A stretch of DNA of 64,000 nucleotides from Mycobacterium sp. 3519A (GTDB lineage Bacteria > Actinomycetota > Actinomycetes > Mycobacteriales > Mycobacteriaceae). Below the pieces are notes generated by a model. That model made no database searches. It saw only the letters and a list, made by a program, of their open reading frames with translations, and had not been told where the DNA came from. Positions 8,037 through 18,162 of the stretch are shown here, piece after piece. The stretch covers positions 1,160,015-1,224,014 of the forward strand of contig NZ_OESG01000014.1 in assembly GCF_900240945.1 (NCBI RefSeq), given 5' to 3'. Made by a program: the position numbers and the translations under genes. Positions within the stretch are counted from its first letter, which is position 1; every line of letters begins with the position of its first letter.

Positions 8037-9164
8037 ATGAACAAGTCGCTCCTGGCGGTCACCGCCGCATCCGCACTCGTCTTCGCCGGCCTGATCGGCT
8101 GTGCTCCACCGCAGAAGGACAATTCGGGCGGCGAGACGGAGTCCGGCGTGAAGGTCAGTGAGGCGAAGTCGGCGGCCGACTTCGGTGGCATGGATGCGCT
8201 GGTCGCCGCGGCCAAGAAGGAAGGCGAGCTCAATGTGATTGCGCTGCCGCCGGATTGGGCCAACTACGGTGCCATCATCAAGGCCTTCTCCGACAAGTAC
8301 GGCATCAAGGTCAACTCGGCCCAGCCTGACGCCGCCAGTCAGGACGAGATCAACGCCGCCAATCAGCAGAAGGGTAAGAGCTCCGCGCCCGACGTCTTCG
8401 ACCTGGGTCAGTCGGTGGCGCTGGCCAACACGGCGATGTTCGCGCCGTACAAGGTGGCCACGTTCGACGACATTCCGGCGGCGTACAAGGACGCCAACGG
8501 CGCCTGGGTCAACGACTACGGCGGCTACATGTCGATCGGATTCGACACCAGCAAGGTGCCGCCGATCGGCAACGTCAACGACCTCCTCAAGCCCGAATAC
8601 AAGGGCAAGGTCGCGCTGAACGGCGACCCGACACAGGCCGGCGCCGCGTTCTCCGGCGTGCTGATGATCGCACTGTCCCAAGGCGGTTCGGCCGACGACA
8701 TCGCGCCGGGCGTCGAGTTCTTCCGCAAGCTCAAGCAGGCGGGCAACTTCCTGCCCGTCGATCCGACGCCCGCGACCATCGAATCGGGCCAGACGCCGGT
8801 CGTCCTCGACTGGAACTACCTGAACGCCGCCACCACCGCGAAGCTGCCGAGCTGGCAGGTGTTCGTTCCGCAGAACGCACTGGTTGCCGGCTACTACTAC
8901 CAAGCCATCAACAAGGACGCCCCGCACCCGGCGGCGGCACGGCTGTGGCAGGAGTTCCTGTACAGCGACGAGGGCCAGAACCTCTATGCCGCAGGCGGAG
9001 TGCGCCCGGTGCGTGCCGACCAGATGCTGGCGGCAGGCACCATCGACAAGGCGTCGGTCAGCAAGATCCCGGTCATCGACGGACCCGTCACGGTGCCCAG
9101 CCCGGATCAGACCGACAAGGCCACCAAGTACCTGTCGGAAAACTGGGCCAAGGCGATCGGCTGA
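8037..9164 (+). CDS. ABC transporter substrate-binding lipoprotein
   Basis: 375 residues from ATG 8037. A lipoprotein signal ends in LIGC with Cys22 as the lipidated residue. The body matches family-1 extracellular solute-binding proteins of the iron/polyamine/2-aminoethylphosphonate group: GELNVIALPPDWANYGAIIKAF, APDVFDLGQSVALA, LLKPEYKGKVALNGDP and a C-terminal YLSENWAKAIG. The ligand cannot be fixed; the group includes Fe3+, spermidine/putrescine and aminophosphonate binders. First gene of an operon whose later genes overlap. Confidence 0.88.
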   Translation: MNKSLLAVTAASALVFAGLIGCAPPQKDNSGGETESGVKVSEAKSAADFGGMDALVAAAKKEGELNVIALPPDWANYGAIIKAFSDKYGIKVNSAQPDAASQDEINAANQQKGKSSAPDVFDLGQSVALANTAMFAPYKVATFDDIPAAYKDANGAWVNDYGGYMSIGFDTSKVPPIGNVNDLLKPEYKGKVALNGDPTQAGAAFSGVLMIALSQGGSADDIAPGVEFFRKLKQAGNFLPVDPTPATIESGQTPVVLDWNYLNAATTAKLPSWQVFVPQNALVAGYYYQAINKDAPHPAAARLWQEFLYSDEGQNLYAAGGVRPVRADQMLAAGTIDKASVSKIPVIDGPVTVPSPDQTDKATKYLSENWAKAIG

Positions 9165-9166
9165 CG

Positions 9167-10012
9167 GTGGTACGCAAGCTGCGCGACGCGCTGCCGCTGC
9201 TGCCGTTCCTCGCCGTCGTGGTGATCTTCCTGATCATCCCGACGGTGACGGTGATCGTCAGCGCGTTCTTCGCTGACGGCACGTTCTCGTTGGCGAAGAT
9301 CCAGGCGTTGTTCTCCGACACCGCGTTGAGCGCGTTGTGGAAGAGCGTGCTGCTATCGGGCAGCACCGCGCTGATCGGGGCGGTGCTCGGCGCGGTGCTG
9401 GCGTGGTTGATCGTCAGCAGCCCGCCGACCTCGATGGTGCGGCGCGCGGTGATCTCGCTGTGCAGTGTGCTGGCCCAATTCGGCGGCGTGGCACTGGCAT
9501 TCGCGTTCCTCGCGACGATCGGCTTGAACGGGGTGCTGACGTTGTGGGTGCAGCAGATCTTCGGCTTCAACCTCGCGGGCTCGGGCTGGCTCTACGGGCT
9601 GTCCGGGCTGATCCTGGTGTACACCTACTTCCAGATCCCGCTGATGGTGATCGTGTTCGTCCCAGCGCTGGAGGGACTGCGCGAGCAGTGGCGGGAGGCG
9701 GCGGTCAGCCTCGGTGCCTCGACGTGGCGCTACTGGCGTGAGGTGGCGGTTCCGCTGCTGACGCCGGCATTCCTTGGCTCGGCGCTGCTGTTGTTCGCCA
9801 ACGCTTTTGCCGCCTATGCCACCGCGGCCGCGTTGGTCAGCCAGGGCAGCCCCATCGTGCCGCTACTGATCCGCGCCGCGCTGACCAGTGAAGTGGTGCT
9901 CGGCCAGTCCGGCTTCGCGTACGCGCTGGCGCTCGAGATGATCGTGGTGGTGGCCCTGGTGATGATGGCCTACAACGCCATGGTCCGGCGCACGGCGAGG
10001 TGGCTGCGATGA
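9167..10012 (+). CDS. ABC transporter permease, subunit 1
   Basis: 281 residues starting at GTG 9167, two bases after the binding-protein stop. About six membrane spans (PLLPFLAVVVIFLIIPTVTV is the first). The cytoplasmic EAA loop EQWREAAVSLGASTWRYWRE, which docks on the ATPase, is present near residue 190. It belongs to the inner-membrane importer class of putrescine/phosphonate type. Next gene starts within its stop codon (ATGA). Confidence 0.87.
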   Translation: MVRKLRDALPLLPFLAVVVIFLIIPTVTVIVSAFFADGTFSLAKIQALFSDTALSALWKSVLLSGSTALIGAVLGAVLAWLIVSSPPTSMVRRAVISLCSVLAQFGGVALAFAFLATIGLNGVLTLWVQQIFGFNLAGSGWLYGLSGLILVYTYFQIPLMVIVFVPALEGLREQWREAAVSLGASTWRYWREVAVPLLTPAFLGSALLLFANAFAAYATAAALVSQGSPIVPLLIRAALTSEVVLGQSGFAYALALEMIVVVALVMMAYNAMVRRTARWLR

Positions 10013-10803
10013 CCCGCGTCGTTCGTGCCGTGTTGTGGATCGCCTTCGGCCTCTTCTTCTTGTTCCCGCTCTACGCGATGGCGGACTTCTCCACCCGCAA
10101 CCTGATCGCGGGCGGCCGCACGGGGCAGGCATGGCAGAACCTGATCGCCGACCAGGCTCTCTACGAATCGATCGTGATCTCCTTGCTGCTCGCGGTTTTC
10201 ACCGTGATCGCGATGCTGCTGGTGCTGGTACCGACGATGATCTGGGTGCGATTGCGCACACCGTGGGCCAAGGGCATGGTGGAGTTTCTGTGCCTGCTGC
10301 CGCTGACCATCCCGGCGCTGGTGATCGTGGTGGGGTTGCGCAACGTCTATCTGTGGGTGACCTATTTCCTCGGGGAATCGGCGTTGACGCTGACGTTCGT
10401 CTACGTCGTGCTGGTGCTGCCGTTCGCGTACCGGGCCATCGACGGCGCACTGGCGTCCATTGACCTCAAGACGCTCGCCGAGGCGGCCCGCTCGCTGGGC
10501 GCAGGCTGGCCGACGACGATGCTGCGGGTTGTCGTGCCCAACATCTGGTCCGGAATACTTTCGGCTGCTTTCATTTCCATCGCGGTGGTGCTCGGTGAGT
10601 ACACCATCGCGTCGCTGTCCGGCTATCAGACCCTGCAGGTGCAGATCGTGCAGATCGGCAAGACCGACGGCCCGACGTCGGTGGCCGCATCGCTGGCCGT
10701 GCTGATCTTCGGCTTCCTGCTTCTGCTCATCCTGTCGCTGGTCACCCGCGGCCGCCGCAGGGCCACCGTCGAGAACGTCGTCCAACCTGGAGCAGCCGCA
10801 TGA
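10009..10803 (+). CDS. ABC transporter permease, subunit 2
   Basis: 264 residues from ATG 10009, overlapping the previous stop by ATGA. Six predicted spans (first RVVRAVLWIAFGLFFLFPLY) and an EAA loop TLAEAARSLGAGWPTTMLRV. Forms the transmembrane heterodimer with the preceding permease. Its stop overlaps the ATPase start, again by ATGA, so stoichiometric translational coupling is likely. Confidence 0.87.
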   Translation: MTRVVRAVLWIAFGLFFLFPLYAMADFSTRNLIAGGRTGQAWQNLIADQALYESIVISLLLAVFTVIAMLLVLVPTMIWVRLRTPWAKGMVEFLCLLPLTIPALVIVVGLRNVYLWVTYFLGESALTLTFVYVVLVLPFAYRAIDGALASIDLKTLAEAARSLGAGWPTTMLRVVVPNIWSGILSAAFISIAVVLGEYTIASLSGYQTLQVQIVQIGKTDGPTSVAASLAVLIFGFLLLLILSLVTRGRRRATVENVVQPGAAA

Positions 10804-11843
10804 CCACCAACGGAGTCGCCGTCGAACTCAACGACCTGACAAGGGTTTACGGCAGCGTCAAGGCGCTCGACGGGCTCACCCTGCACATGGAGCCGGGTGA
10901 ACTGGTCGCACTGCTGGGCCCCTCGGGCTGCGGTAAGACCACCGCGCTGCGCATCCTGGCGGGCCTCGACGAAGCCACCTCGGGCAGCGTCTCGGTCGGC
11001 GGCCAGGACGTCAGCAACGTGCCCGCCAACAAACGCGATATGGGCATGGTGTTCCAGGCCTACAGCCTGTTCCCGCATCTGACCGTCCTGGACAATGTCG
11101 CGTTCGGCTTGAAGATGCGCGGAAAACCGAAGGGCGAACGCACTTCTCGGGCCGCCGACATGCTGGATCTGGTCGGCCTCTCGGCGCACAAACACAAGTA
11201 CGCCAGTGAACTCTCCGGCGGTCAGCAACAACGGGTGGCGTTGGCCCGCGCGCTCGCGATCCAACCGCGGGTGCTGCTTCTCGACGAACCGCTGTCGGCA
11301 TTGGACGCCAAAGTGCGCACCCAACTGCGCGACGAGATCCGCCGCGTGCAACTGGAAGTCGGCACGACCACGCTGTTCGTCACGCACGACCAGGAGGAGG
11401 CGCTGGCGGTCGCCGACCGTGTCGGAGTGATGAGCCAGGGCAAGCTCGAACAGTTGGCCGCCCCCGCCGATTTGTACGCCAACCCGGCCACTCCGTTCGT
11501 CGCGGAGTTCGTCGGCCTGAACAACAAGGTGCCAGCTGAGGTTTCGGGCGGGCAGGCCCACCTGTTGGGTACCGCGGTGCCTGCACTCGACGGGTCTGTC
11601 GCGGGCCGTGGGCTGGCGATGGTGCGACCGGAGTCGGTGACCATCACCCCGGATCCCGCGGGCCCCGCGACCATCAGTTCGGTGGCGTTCCTCGGACCCA
11701 TCTCTCGGGTGTACGCCACGCTCGACGACGGCGCGGTGATCAGCGCGCAGATGGTCAGTTCGAAGGCCAAGACGTTCGCGCCGGGGGACCGGGTCGCGGT
11801 CGGTGTCGAACCGACGGGTGTGCTAGTCGTGCAGGCGTCCTGA
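10800..11843 (+). CDS. ABC transporter ATP-binding protein of the importer
   Basis: 347 residues. Walker A GPSGCGKTT (~40-48), Q-loop in VFQAYSLFPH, signature LSGGQQQR, Walker B LLLDEP, D-loop SALD and H-loop VTHDQEEA are all intact. The C-terminal ~110 residues form a TOBE-type regulatory domain (MVRPESVTITPD), as in PotA/FbpC-type importers. It energises the two permeases just upstream. Its 3' end overlaps the convergent decarboxylase gene by 21 bases. Confidence 0.92.
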   Translation: MTTNGVAVELNDLTRVYGSVKALDGLTLHMEPGELVALLGPSGCGKTTALRILAGLDEATSGSVSVGGQDVSNVPANKRDMGMVFQAYSLFPHLTVLDNVAFGLKMRGKPKGERTSRAADMLDLVGLSAHKHKYASELSGGQQQRVALARALAIQPRVLLLDEPLSALDAKVRTQLRDEIRRVQLEVGTTTLFVTHDQEEALAVADRVGVMSQGKLEQLAAPADLYANPATPFVAEFVGLNNKVPAEVSGGQAHLLGTAVPALDGSVAGRGLAMVRPESVTITPDPAGPATISSVAFLGPISRVYATLDDGAVISAQMVSSKAKTFAPGDRVAVGVEPTGVLVVQAS

Positions 11844-13184
11844 CCAACCGCGGTCGCGGGTCAGCAGATCGGCGATCGTCTCGCGGCGCACCAGCTCGGT
11901 GACCCGCCCGTGCTTCACCGCGACGATTGGCGGCCTGCCCACCATGTTGTAGTTCGACGCCATGCTGTGCTGGTACGCGCCGGTGCAGGCCACCGCCAGC
12001 AGGTCGCCGGGGTGCACGTCGGCGGGCAACTCGATGTCGCGGGCAATCTCGTCGCCCGATTCGCAGTGCCTGCCCGCGATGGTGACCCGCTGCACCGGGC
12101 CCAGCGCGTGCCGGTTGGCCAGCGCCACAGTGTATTTCGCGCCATACAGGGCGACGCGCGGATTGTCGGACATGCCGCCGTCGACCGCCACGAAGGTGCG
12201 GCCGCCGGGCTGCGACTTCACCGACACCACCCGGTACAGCGTGACACCGGCGCGCGCGCTGATCGCCCTGCCAGGCTCGATGACGATGCGCGGCCGTGGG
12301 AACCGCTCCGCGGCGCACGCCAAGTCGAGCGCGTCCTCGACGATGTCCGACAGTTCACCGACGCTGAGCTCGGGATCGCCTGTCACATAGGGGACTCCGT
12401 GTCCGCCGCCGATGTTGAGCTCAGCCAGTACGACGCCGTGCGCTCGCCGGATGTCGGCCATCGCGGCGATCATCCTGCGGACGACCTCGCCATAGAGGGT
12501 CGGGTCGGTGACTTGTGAGCCGATATGGCAGTGCAAGCCCACCAACTCGAGCGCAGGCTGGTGCAGGATGCGCTGCGCCGCGGCGACGGCATGCCCGTCG
12601 GTGAGCGCGAAACCGAACTTCTGGTCGTCAACGCCCGTAGTGACCGCGGGATGGCCGCCGATGTCGATGCCGGGTGTGACCCGGATCAGCACCGGCTGTC
12701 GTCGCTTGGCAACACAGGACAGGTAGGCGATCTCCATCGGCGAATCGATGACCACCCTGCCGATACCGACGGTGGCCGCGTCGCTCAACTCGTCGACCGG
12801 TTTGGCGTTGCCGTGCAGCACGATCCGCGAAGGATCCACACCGCCGGCCAGCGCGATGGTCAGCTCACCGGCCGAGCTGACGTCGACGCCCGCGCCCTCC
12901 TCGGCCACCCACCGGGCCACGTCGGTGGTCAGCAGCGACTTGGCCGCGTAGCGGATTTCGGCGTCACGCAGCATCGTGCGATAGGTCTGCAGCCGGTGCC
13001 GGAAGTCGGCCTCGTCCAGAACGTATGTCGGGGTGCGGAATTCATCCGCGATATCGGTCAGCGCCACGTCGCCGACACAGAGCCTGCCCAAGTCGTCCAC
13101 GGTGGCCGTCAGCGGCCAGATCGCCGGGTCGATCCTGGAAGCGGCGGCGTTGTGCAGGGACGGCAGATAGTCCAGCAATGTCAT
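11823..13184 (-). CDS. Diaminopimelate decarboxylase-like PLP enzyme
   Basis: 453 residues of the alanine-racemase-fold (type III) decarboxylase family. The PLP lysine is in YAAKSLLT (~82). Phosphate-binding GGGHG and EPGRAISA segments and the active-site Cys in GRHCESGD are present. The closest named activity is LysA (meso-DAP to lysine). In mycobacteria the main lysA is next to the homoserine dehydrogenase/threonine genes, absent here, so this is probably a second copy with lysine-pathway or other amino-acid substrate. Monocistronic by spacing. Confidence 0.8.
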   Translation of the reverse strand: MTLLDYLPSLHNAAASRIDPAIWPLTATVDDLGRLCVGDVALTDIADEFRTPTYVLDEADFRHRLQTYRTMLRDAEIRYAAKSLLTTDVARWVAEEGAGVDVSSAGELTIALAGGVDPSRIVLHGNAKPVDELSDAATVGIGRVVIDSPMEIAYLSCVAKRRQPVLIRVTPGIDIGGHPAVTTGVDDQKFGFALTDGHAVAAAQRILHQPALELVGLHCHIGSQVTDPTLYGEVVRRMIAAMADIRRAHGVVLAELNIGGGHGVPYVTGDPELSVGELSDIVEDALDLACAAERFPRPRIVIEPGRAISARAGVTLYRVVSVKSQPGGRTFVAVDGGMSDNPRVALYGAKYTVALANRHALGPVQRVTIAGRHCESGDEIARDIELPADVHPGDLLAVACTGAYQHSMASNYNMVGRPPIVAVKHGRVTELVRRETIADLLTRDRGWSGRLHD

Positions 13185-13270
13185 AGGGCCACCGTGCGCC
13201 CGTCGTCATCCGATGGCACGGGTTTTGACGGGGTCTTGACGCGCAGCGGGTCAATATTGATGCGCTGAGG

Positions 13271-13846
13271 TCACACGTCTTGGACCGGTTCGATCCCCAG
13301 GTCGCGGTAGGTGACCAGCGCGACGAACGGCACGTTGCGCGCGGCGAAGCGTTTGGTGGCCACGTCGCCGCGGTCCACCATCGGGATCACACCGGTGACC
13401 ACCGCGCCCGCCGCCGTCACCCGCTCGTAGGCCTTCTCGGTCGACCCGCCGGTGCTGATCACGTCGTCGACGAGCAGCACCCGCATCCCCGGTTCGATCC
13501 GGGTGCCCTCGATCCACTGCTCGCGGCCGCGCTGCTTCTGTTCCTTGCGCACCGAGAACCAGGCCTTGCCCGTGACCATTGCGACGCCGTGCGCCAACGG
13601 GTCCGCGCCCATGGTCAGCCCGCCGACGGCGTCGAACTCAATACCGTGCCGCGCGGCCAGGTCGGCGACCGCCTTGCTGACGATCGCCAACCGCTCCCCG
13701 GTGTCGACGGCGAACTTGCCGTCGATGTAGTCGTGGGACAGTTGGCCGCTGGCCAACTTGAACGGCTCCTCGCGATGTTCATAGCCGCGCGTGCGGATGA
13801 GATCGAAGGCGGCTTGCCAGGTGTCCGGGCGGTCGGTGACAGACAT
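13271..13846 (-). CDS. Orotate phosphoribosyltransferase-like enzyme
   Basis: 191 residues with the PRPP-binding motif VLLVDDVISTGGST (~125-138) and the flexible catalytic loop RKEQKQRGREQWIEG that is diagnostic for orotate phosphoribosyltransferases. The reaction would be orotate + PRPP to OMP in pyrimidine synthesis. No other pyrimidine gene is nearby, and the mycobacterial pyrE I know lies elsewhere with a different N-terminus, so this may be an additional phosphoribosyltransferase with related specificity. Confidence 0.8.
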   Translation of the reverse strand: MSVTDRPDTWQAAFDLIRTRGYEHREEPFKLASGQLSHDYIDGKFAVDTGERLAIVSKAVADLAARHGIEFDAVGGLTMGADPLAHGVAMVTGKAWFSVRKEQKQRGREQWIEGTRIEPGMRVLLVDDVISTGGSTEKAYERVTAAGAVVTGVIPMVDRGDVATKRFAARNVPFVALVTYRDLGIEPVQDV

Positions 13847-13860
13847 ATCGAGAGCCTAGG

Positions 13861-14661
13861 TCAGGCTCCCCGGGCCCGACGGGTCAACTCGACCGTGGCC
13901 GAACGCAATTCATCGATGGAGTCGATCGGGCCAGCGTATGAGATGCGGGGATACGCGACGCCACGTGGGGTGACCACCCGCAGATCCAGCCCGTACCGGT
14001 CGGCGCCGGTGCAGGTGGCCGCGGTGGTGTCCGGGTATCTGCCGAGGGTCTGCGCCATCGCCACCAGCGCTTCGGCGTGGTCGTTGTTGAGGTGCGCGAT
14101 CGCGCCATCGGCGTGCGGCGCCACCGGGTCCGGTTCGGCGGCGCGGTACGCCTGGCCCGTCGCGGAGTCCATCCGCCCATAGCCGCCCACCCAGCGCACC
14201 CGGTGCACGCGCAGCACCCACAGCGTGAAGTCGCCGTAGTCGATGTAGTACTTCGCGGCGGCGACGGCGGCCAGGTGCGCGTCGCGGGCGGCGGCCCGCT
14301 CCTCGTCTGCCGGTTGCTCGACGACGCCTGCCAGGGTGACGCGTCCGCTGGCCAACGGATCGGATTCGCGCTGCGGCGCCACGATCGCGATGCTGGCGCG
14401 CGGGTCGGCGGCGAGATTGCGGCCGTGCTCGGCCAGATTGGACACGCACAGCACCGGCGCGCCGCCGAGCAATCCATAGGTCACGAACGACGCCCACGGG
14501 TCGCCGTCGGCGGTCAGCGTCGCCAGCGTGCCGGTGTTCGTCGACGCGGCGATGGTGCGGGCCTCCTCGGCCGCCGACGGCCGAACCGAGTTGACGGCAG
14601 CGGTGAGCGGGGCGGGGACCGACGGCGCATCGCCCGGGTCGCCGTGATCACGGGAGGCCAC
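13861..14661 (-). CDS. HugZ-like split-barrel protein with C-terminal DUF2470
   Basis: 266 residues from GTG 14659-14661; an ATG further upstream gives a non-conserved leader. Residues ~40-170 form a pyridoxamine-oxidase-like split barrel (GTLATLTADGDPWASFVTYGLL, SNLAEHGRNLAADPRASIAI). Residues ~190-265 form the DUF2470 domain (IAHLNNDHAEALVAMAQTLG) seen in haem-degrading HugZ-type proteins. It probably binds haem, FMN or F420. Separated from the phosphoribosyltransferase gene by only 14 bases, so likely cotranscribed upstream of it. Confidence 0.83.
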   Translation of the reverse strand: MASRDHGDPGDAPSVPAPLTAAVNSVRPSAAEEARTIAASTNTGTLATLTADGDPWASFVTYGLLGGAPVLCVSNLAEHGRNLAADPRASIAIVAPQRESDPLASGRVTLAGVVEQPADEERAAARDAHLAAVAAAKYYIDYGDFTLWVLRVHRVRWVGGYGRMDSATGQAYRAAEPDPVAPHADGAIAHLNNDHAEALVAMAQTLGRYPDTTAATCTGADRYGLDLRVVTPRGVAYPRISYAGPIDSIDELRSATVELTRRARGA

Positions 14662-14803
14662 GTCGGCACGATACCCAACCGTGACATCGGCCTTGAATTC
14701 GGTGATGTATTTCGCGACTCGGAAAACGCCTGAATATGCGAGAATAACGCCACTTATTCGATTGACGGACAACGATTCTCATCGGGTATGAGGAGGTTCG
14801 GCA

Positions 14804-15751
14804 ATGCGGTTCATTTCGTCCGTATGCGTGTTCGCCGCGAGCCTCCTGATCAGTGTCGCCAACGCCGGAATCGGCTACGCGGACACGGGTGAGAGCGACG
14901 GTGCCGAAACCGAAACCGCAACCGTCGCCAGCAAATCCGACGACAACGGGTCCGGCTCGCGCACCGACGGCGCCAGCAACGCCGAACCGCCGAGCAGCAC
15001 CGTCGGGAATGGCCGCGAAGACGTCGGCGTACAAACCAAAGCGGAAGCGAAAAAGAATAGCGGCACAAACCCCAAGACGAAGATTTACAAAGGGTCTTTG
15101 GTGATTCCGTACTTCCGCATTCCGCGACAAAAAGAGCTACCGCCGGGCGGGTTGCCCGACCCGTCGCTTTTCTACGGGACCATCGTGATTCCGGTGCCGA
15201 CGCTCGGCGACGTCCTGGCGGCTATGCAACCGAAGCGGCCGGCGCTCGTCCCTGGTCCGTCGCTGAAGACCCAGGCCAAGGAAGCGCCGCCGGTCGTGGA
15301 CTCGATCGGAGGAGGGGACGGCGGCGTCGACCCGCTGACGGCCGGCTACTCGGCCGAGCCGCCTGTGCTGAAGGCGCCGCTGGTGATCGCACCGCTGCCC
15401 ATTCCACTGTCCGCGCCGCCCCCGCCTGCCGCGGCGGCGGGTGTGCCGCCGGCGCCAGTGGCGGCAGCAGGCGTACCCGTGCCAGCGATCCGCGGTGCAC
15501 TACCGCCGCCGCCGGAACCGGTCGCCAAAGCGGTGACGCCGATGAGCGGGCACACGATGGCACCACAACCGACGCGGCTCGGTTATCCGCGCGAGCTACG
15601 CAGCCCGACATCGGCCGAACTGACCATGTTGGCTCTGCCAGGAATCGCGGGGCTGCTGCTGCTCACGATCTCCGGTGGTGTCATCGGCTACCGGCAGGCC
15701 AACAGCGCCCGCTTGCTGCGCGCCCAACCCGCGGCGCGGTTCCTGCGATGA
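14804..15751 (+). CDS. Exported Pro/Ala-rich surface protein with C-terminal anchor
   Basis: 315 residues behind a clear GAGGAGG. Signal peptide at 1-26 (cleavage near YA-DTG). A disordered Ser/Glu/Asp region to ~90 is followed by a segment with two similar GSLVIPYFRIP and GTIVIPVPTLGDVL blocks. A Pro/Ala-rich low-complexity stretch (APPPPAAAAGVPPAPVAAAG) comes next, then a hydrophobic helix at ~270-295 (MLALPGIAGLLLLTISGGVIG) and a basic tail, so the C-terminus is membrane-anchored. No known domain. Cell-envelope location inferred. Confidence 0.75.
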   Translation: MRFISSVCVFAASLLISVANAGIGYADTGESDGAETETATVASKSDDNGSGSRTDGASNAEPPSSTVGNGREDVGVQTKAEAKKNSGTNPKTKIYKGSLVIPYFRIPRQKELPPGGLPDPSLFYGTIVIPVPTLGDVLAAMQPKRPALVPGPSLKTQAKEAPPVVDSIGGGDGGVDPLTAGYSAEPPVLKAPLVIAPLPIPLSAPPPPAAAAGVPPAPVAAAGVPVPAIRGALPPPPEPVAKAVTPMSGHTMAPQPTRLGYPRELRSPTSAELTMLALPGIAGLLLLTISGGVIGYRQANSARLLRAQPAARFLR

Positions 15752-15758
15752 AGGACCG

Positions 15759-16223
15759 CTAGCCGCCGAGCGCGGCGATCAGATCCTTGATCTTGCTGGT
15801 CTCTTCCTCGGTGGCGGGTTCCTCCGCCTCGACGTCTTCAATGATGTCCTTGCGCAGACCGACGCCGTTTGCCGCTTCCTTCGTCGACAGCTTGGCGCGG
15901 CCGCGCGCGACGTACAGTCGCTGGCCCAGCGTCGCGCCTGGACCGTGCGCGGCGGTCTCCATCAACTCGTCGTAACGGTGGCGGACACCGCTGAGGGCGA
16001 CGATGACCGACGGCGTGACGCGACTGCGGCCCGCCGCTTCCGACAACGACGACTGCAGTTTGCGGAGGCCGGCCAGGATGATGCCTGCGCGGTGCGGGAA
16101 CTCCGGATCGTGCACGTCTGGAAGCGTGTCGATGGCGGCGGAATACATGTGCATCGCCGCGTCGGCCATGCCGACAATTACTGGGGCTTCACCATCATTG
16201 GGCGTCGAATCAGCCACTGCCAC
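15759..16223 (-). CDS. XRE-like helix-turn-helix protein of unknown role
   Basis: 154 residues from GTG 16221-16223. Residues ~95-130 (LGQRLYVARGRAKLSTKEAANGVGLRKDIIEDVE) resemble an XRE/Cro HTH, with LSTKEAANGVGL as helices 2-3. The N-terminal half is helical and unassigned (MYSAAIDTLPDVHDPEFPHRAGIILAGLRK). A conserved-looking mycobacterial hypothetical regulator. Divergent from treS, so the 150-bp intergenic region, with its inverted repeat, is shared. Confidence 0.7.
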   Translation of the reverse strand: MAVADSTPNDGEAPVIVGMADAAMHMYSAAIDTLPDVHDPEFPHRAGIILAGLRKLQSSLSEAAGRSRVTPSVIVALSGVRHRYDELMETAAHGPGATLGQRLYVARGRAKLSTKEAANGVGLRKDIIEDVEAEEPATEEETSKIKDLIAALGG

Positions 16224-16291
16224 TCAATTCTTCGTAGAGCAAAACTGCGCCAGTGATGGCCAGATCGCCACGCTGACGGATCTAGGACGCG

Positions 16292-16321
16292 GAAACCGTA
16301 ACCCGACTTGATTACGGTTTC
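16292..16321. promoter_or_regulatory. Inverted repeat upstream of treS
   Basis: GAAACCGTAA at 16292-16301 and TTACGGTTTC at 16312-16321 are perfect 10-bp inverted arms around a 10-base spacer, 56 bases before the treS start codon and about 70 bases before the divergent HTH gene. The layout fits a dimeric-repressor operator. No T-tract follows, so a terminator is less likely. Confidence 0.5.
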
Positions 16322-16377
16322 AACCGGTGGCTCGATGGCGGTTCAGTTTCGTCAGACATGGGTAGGTTTGAAGGCTG

Positions 16378-18158
<1,781 letters not shown>

Positions 18159-18162
<4 letters not shown>

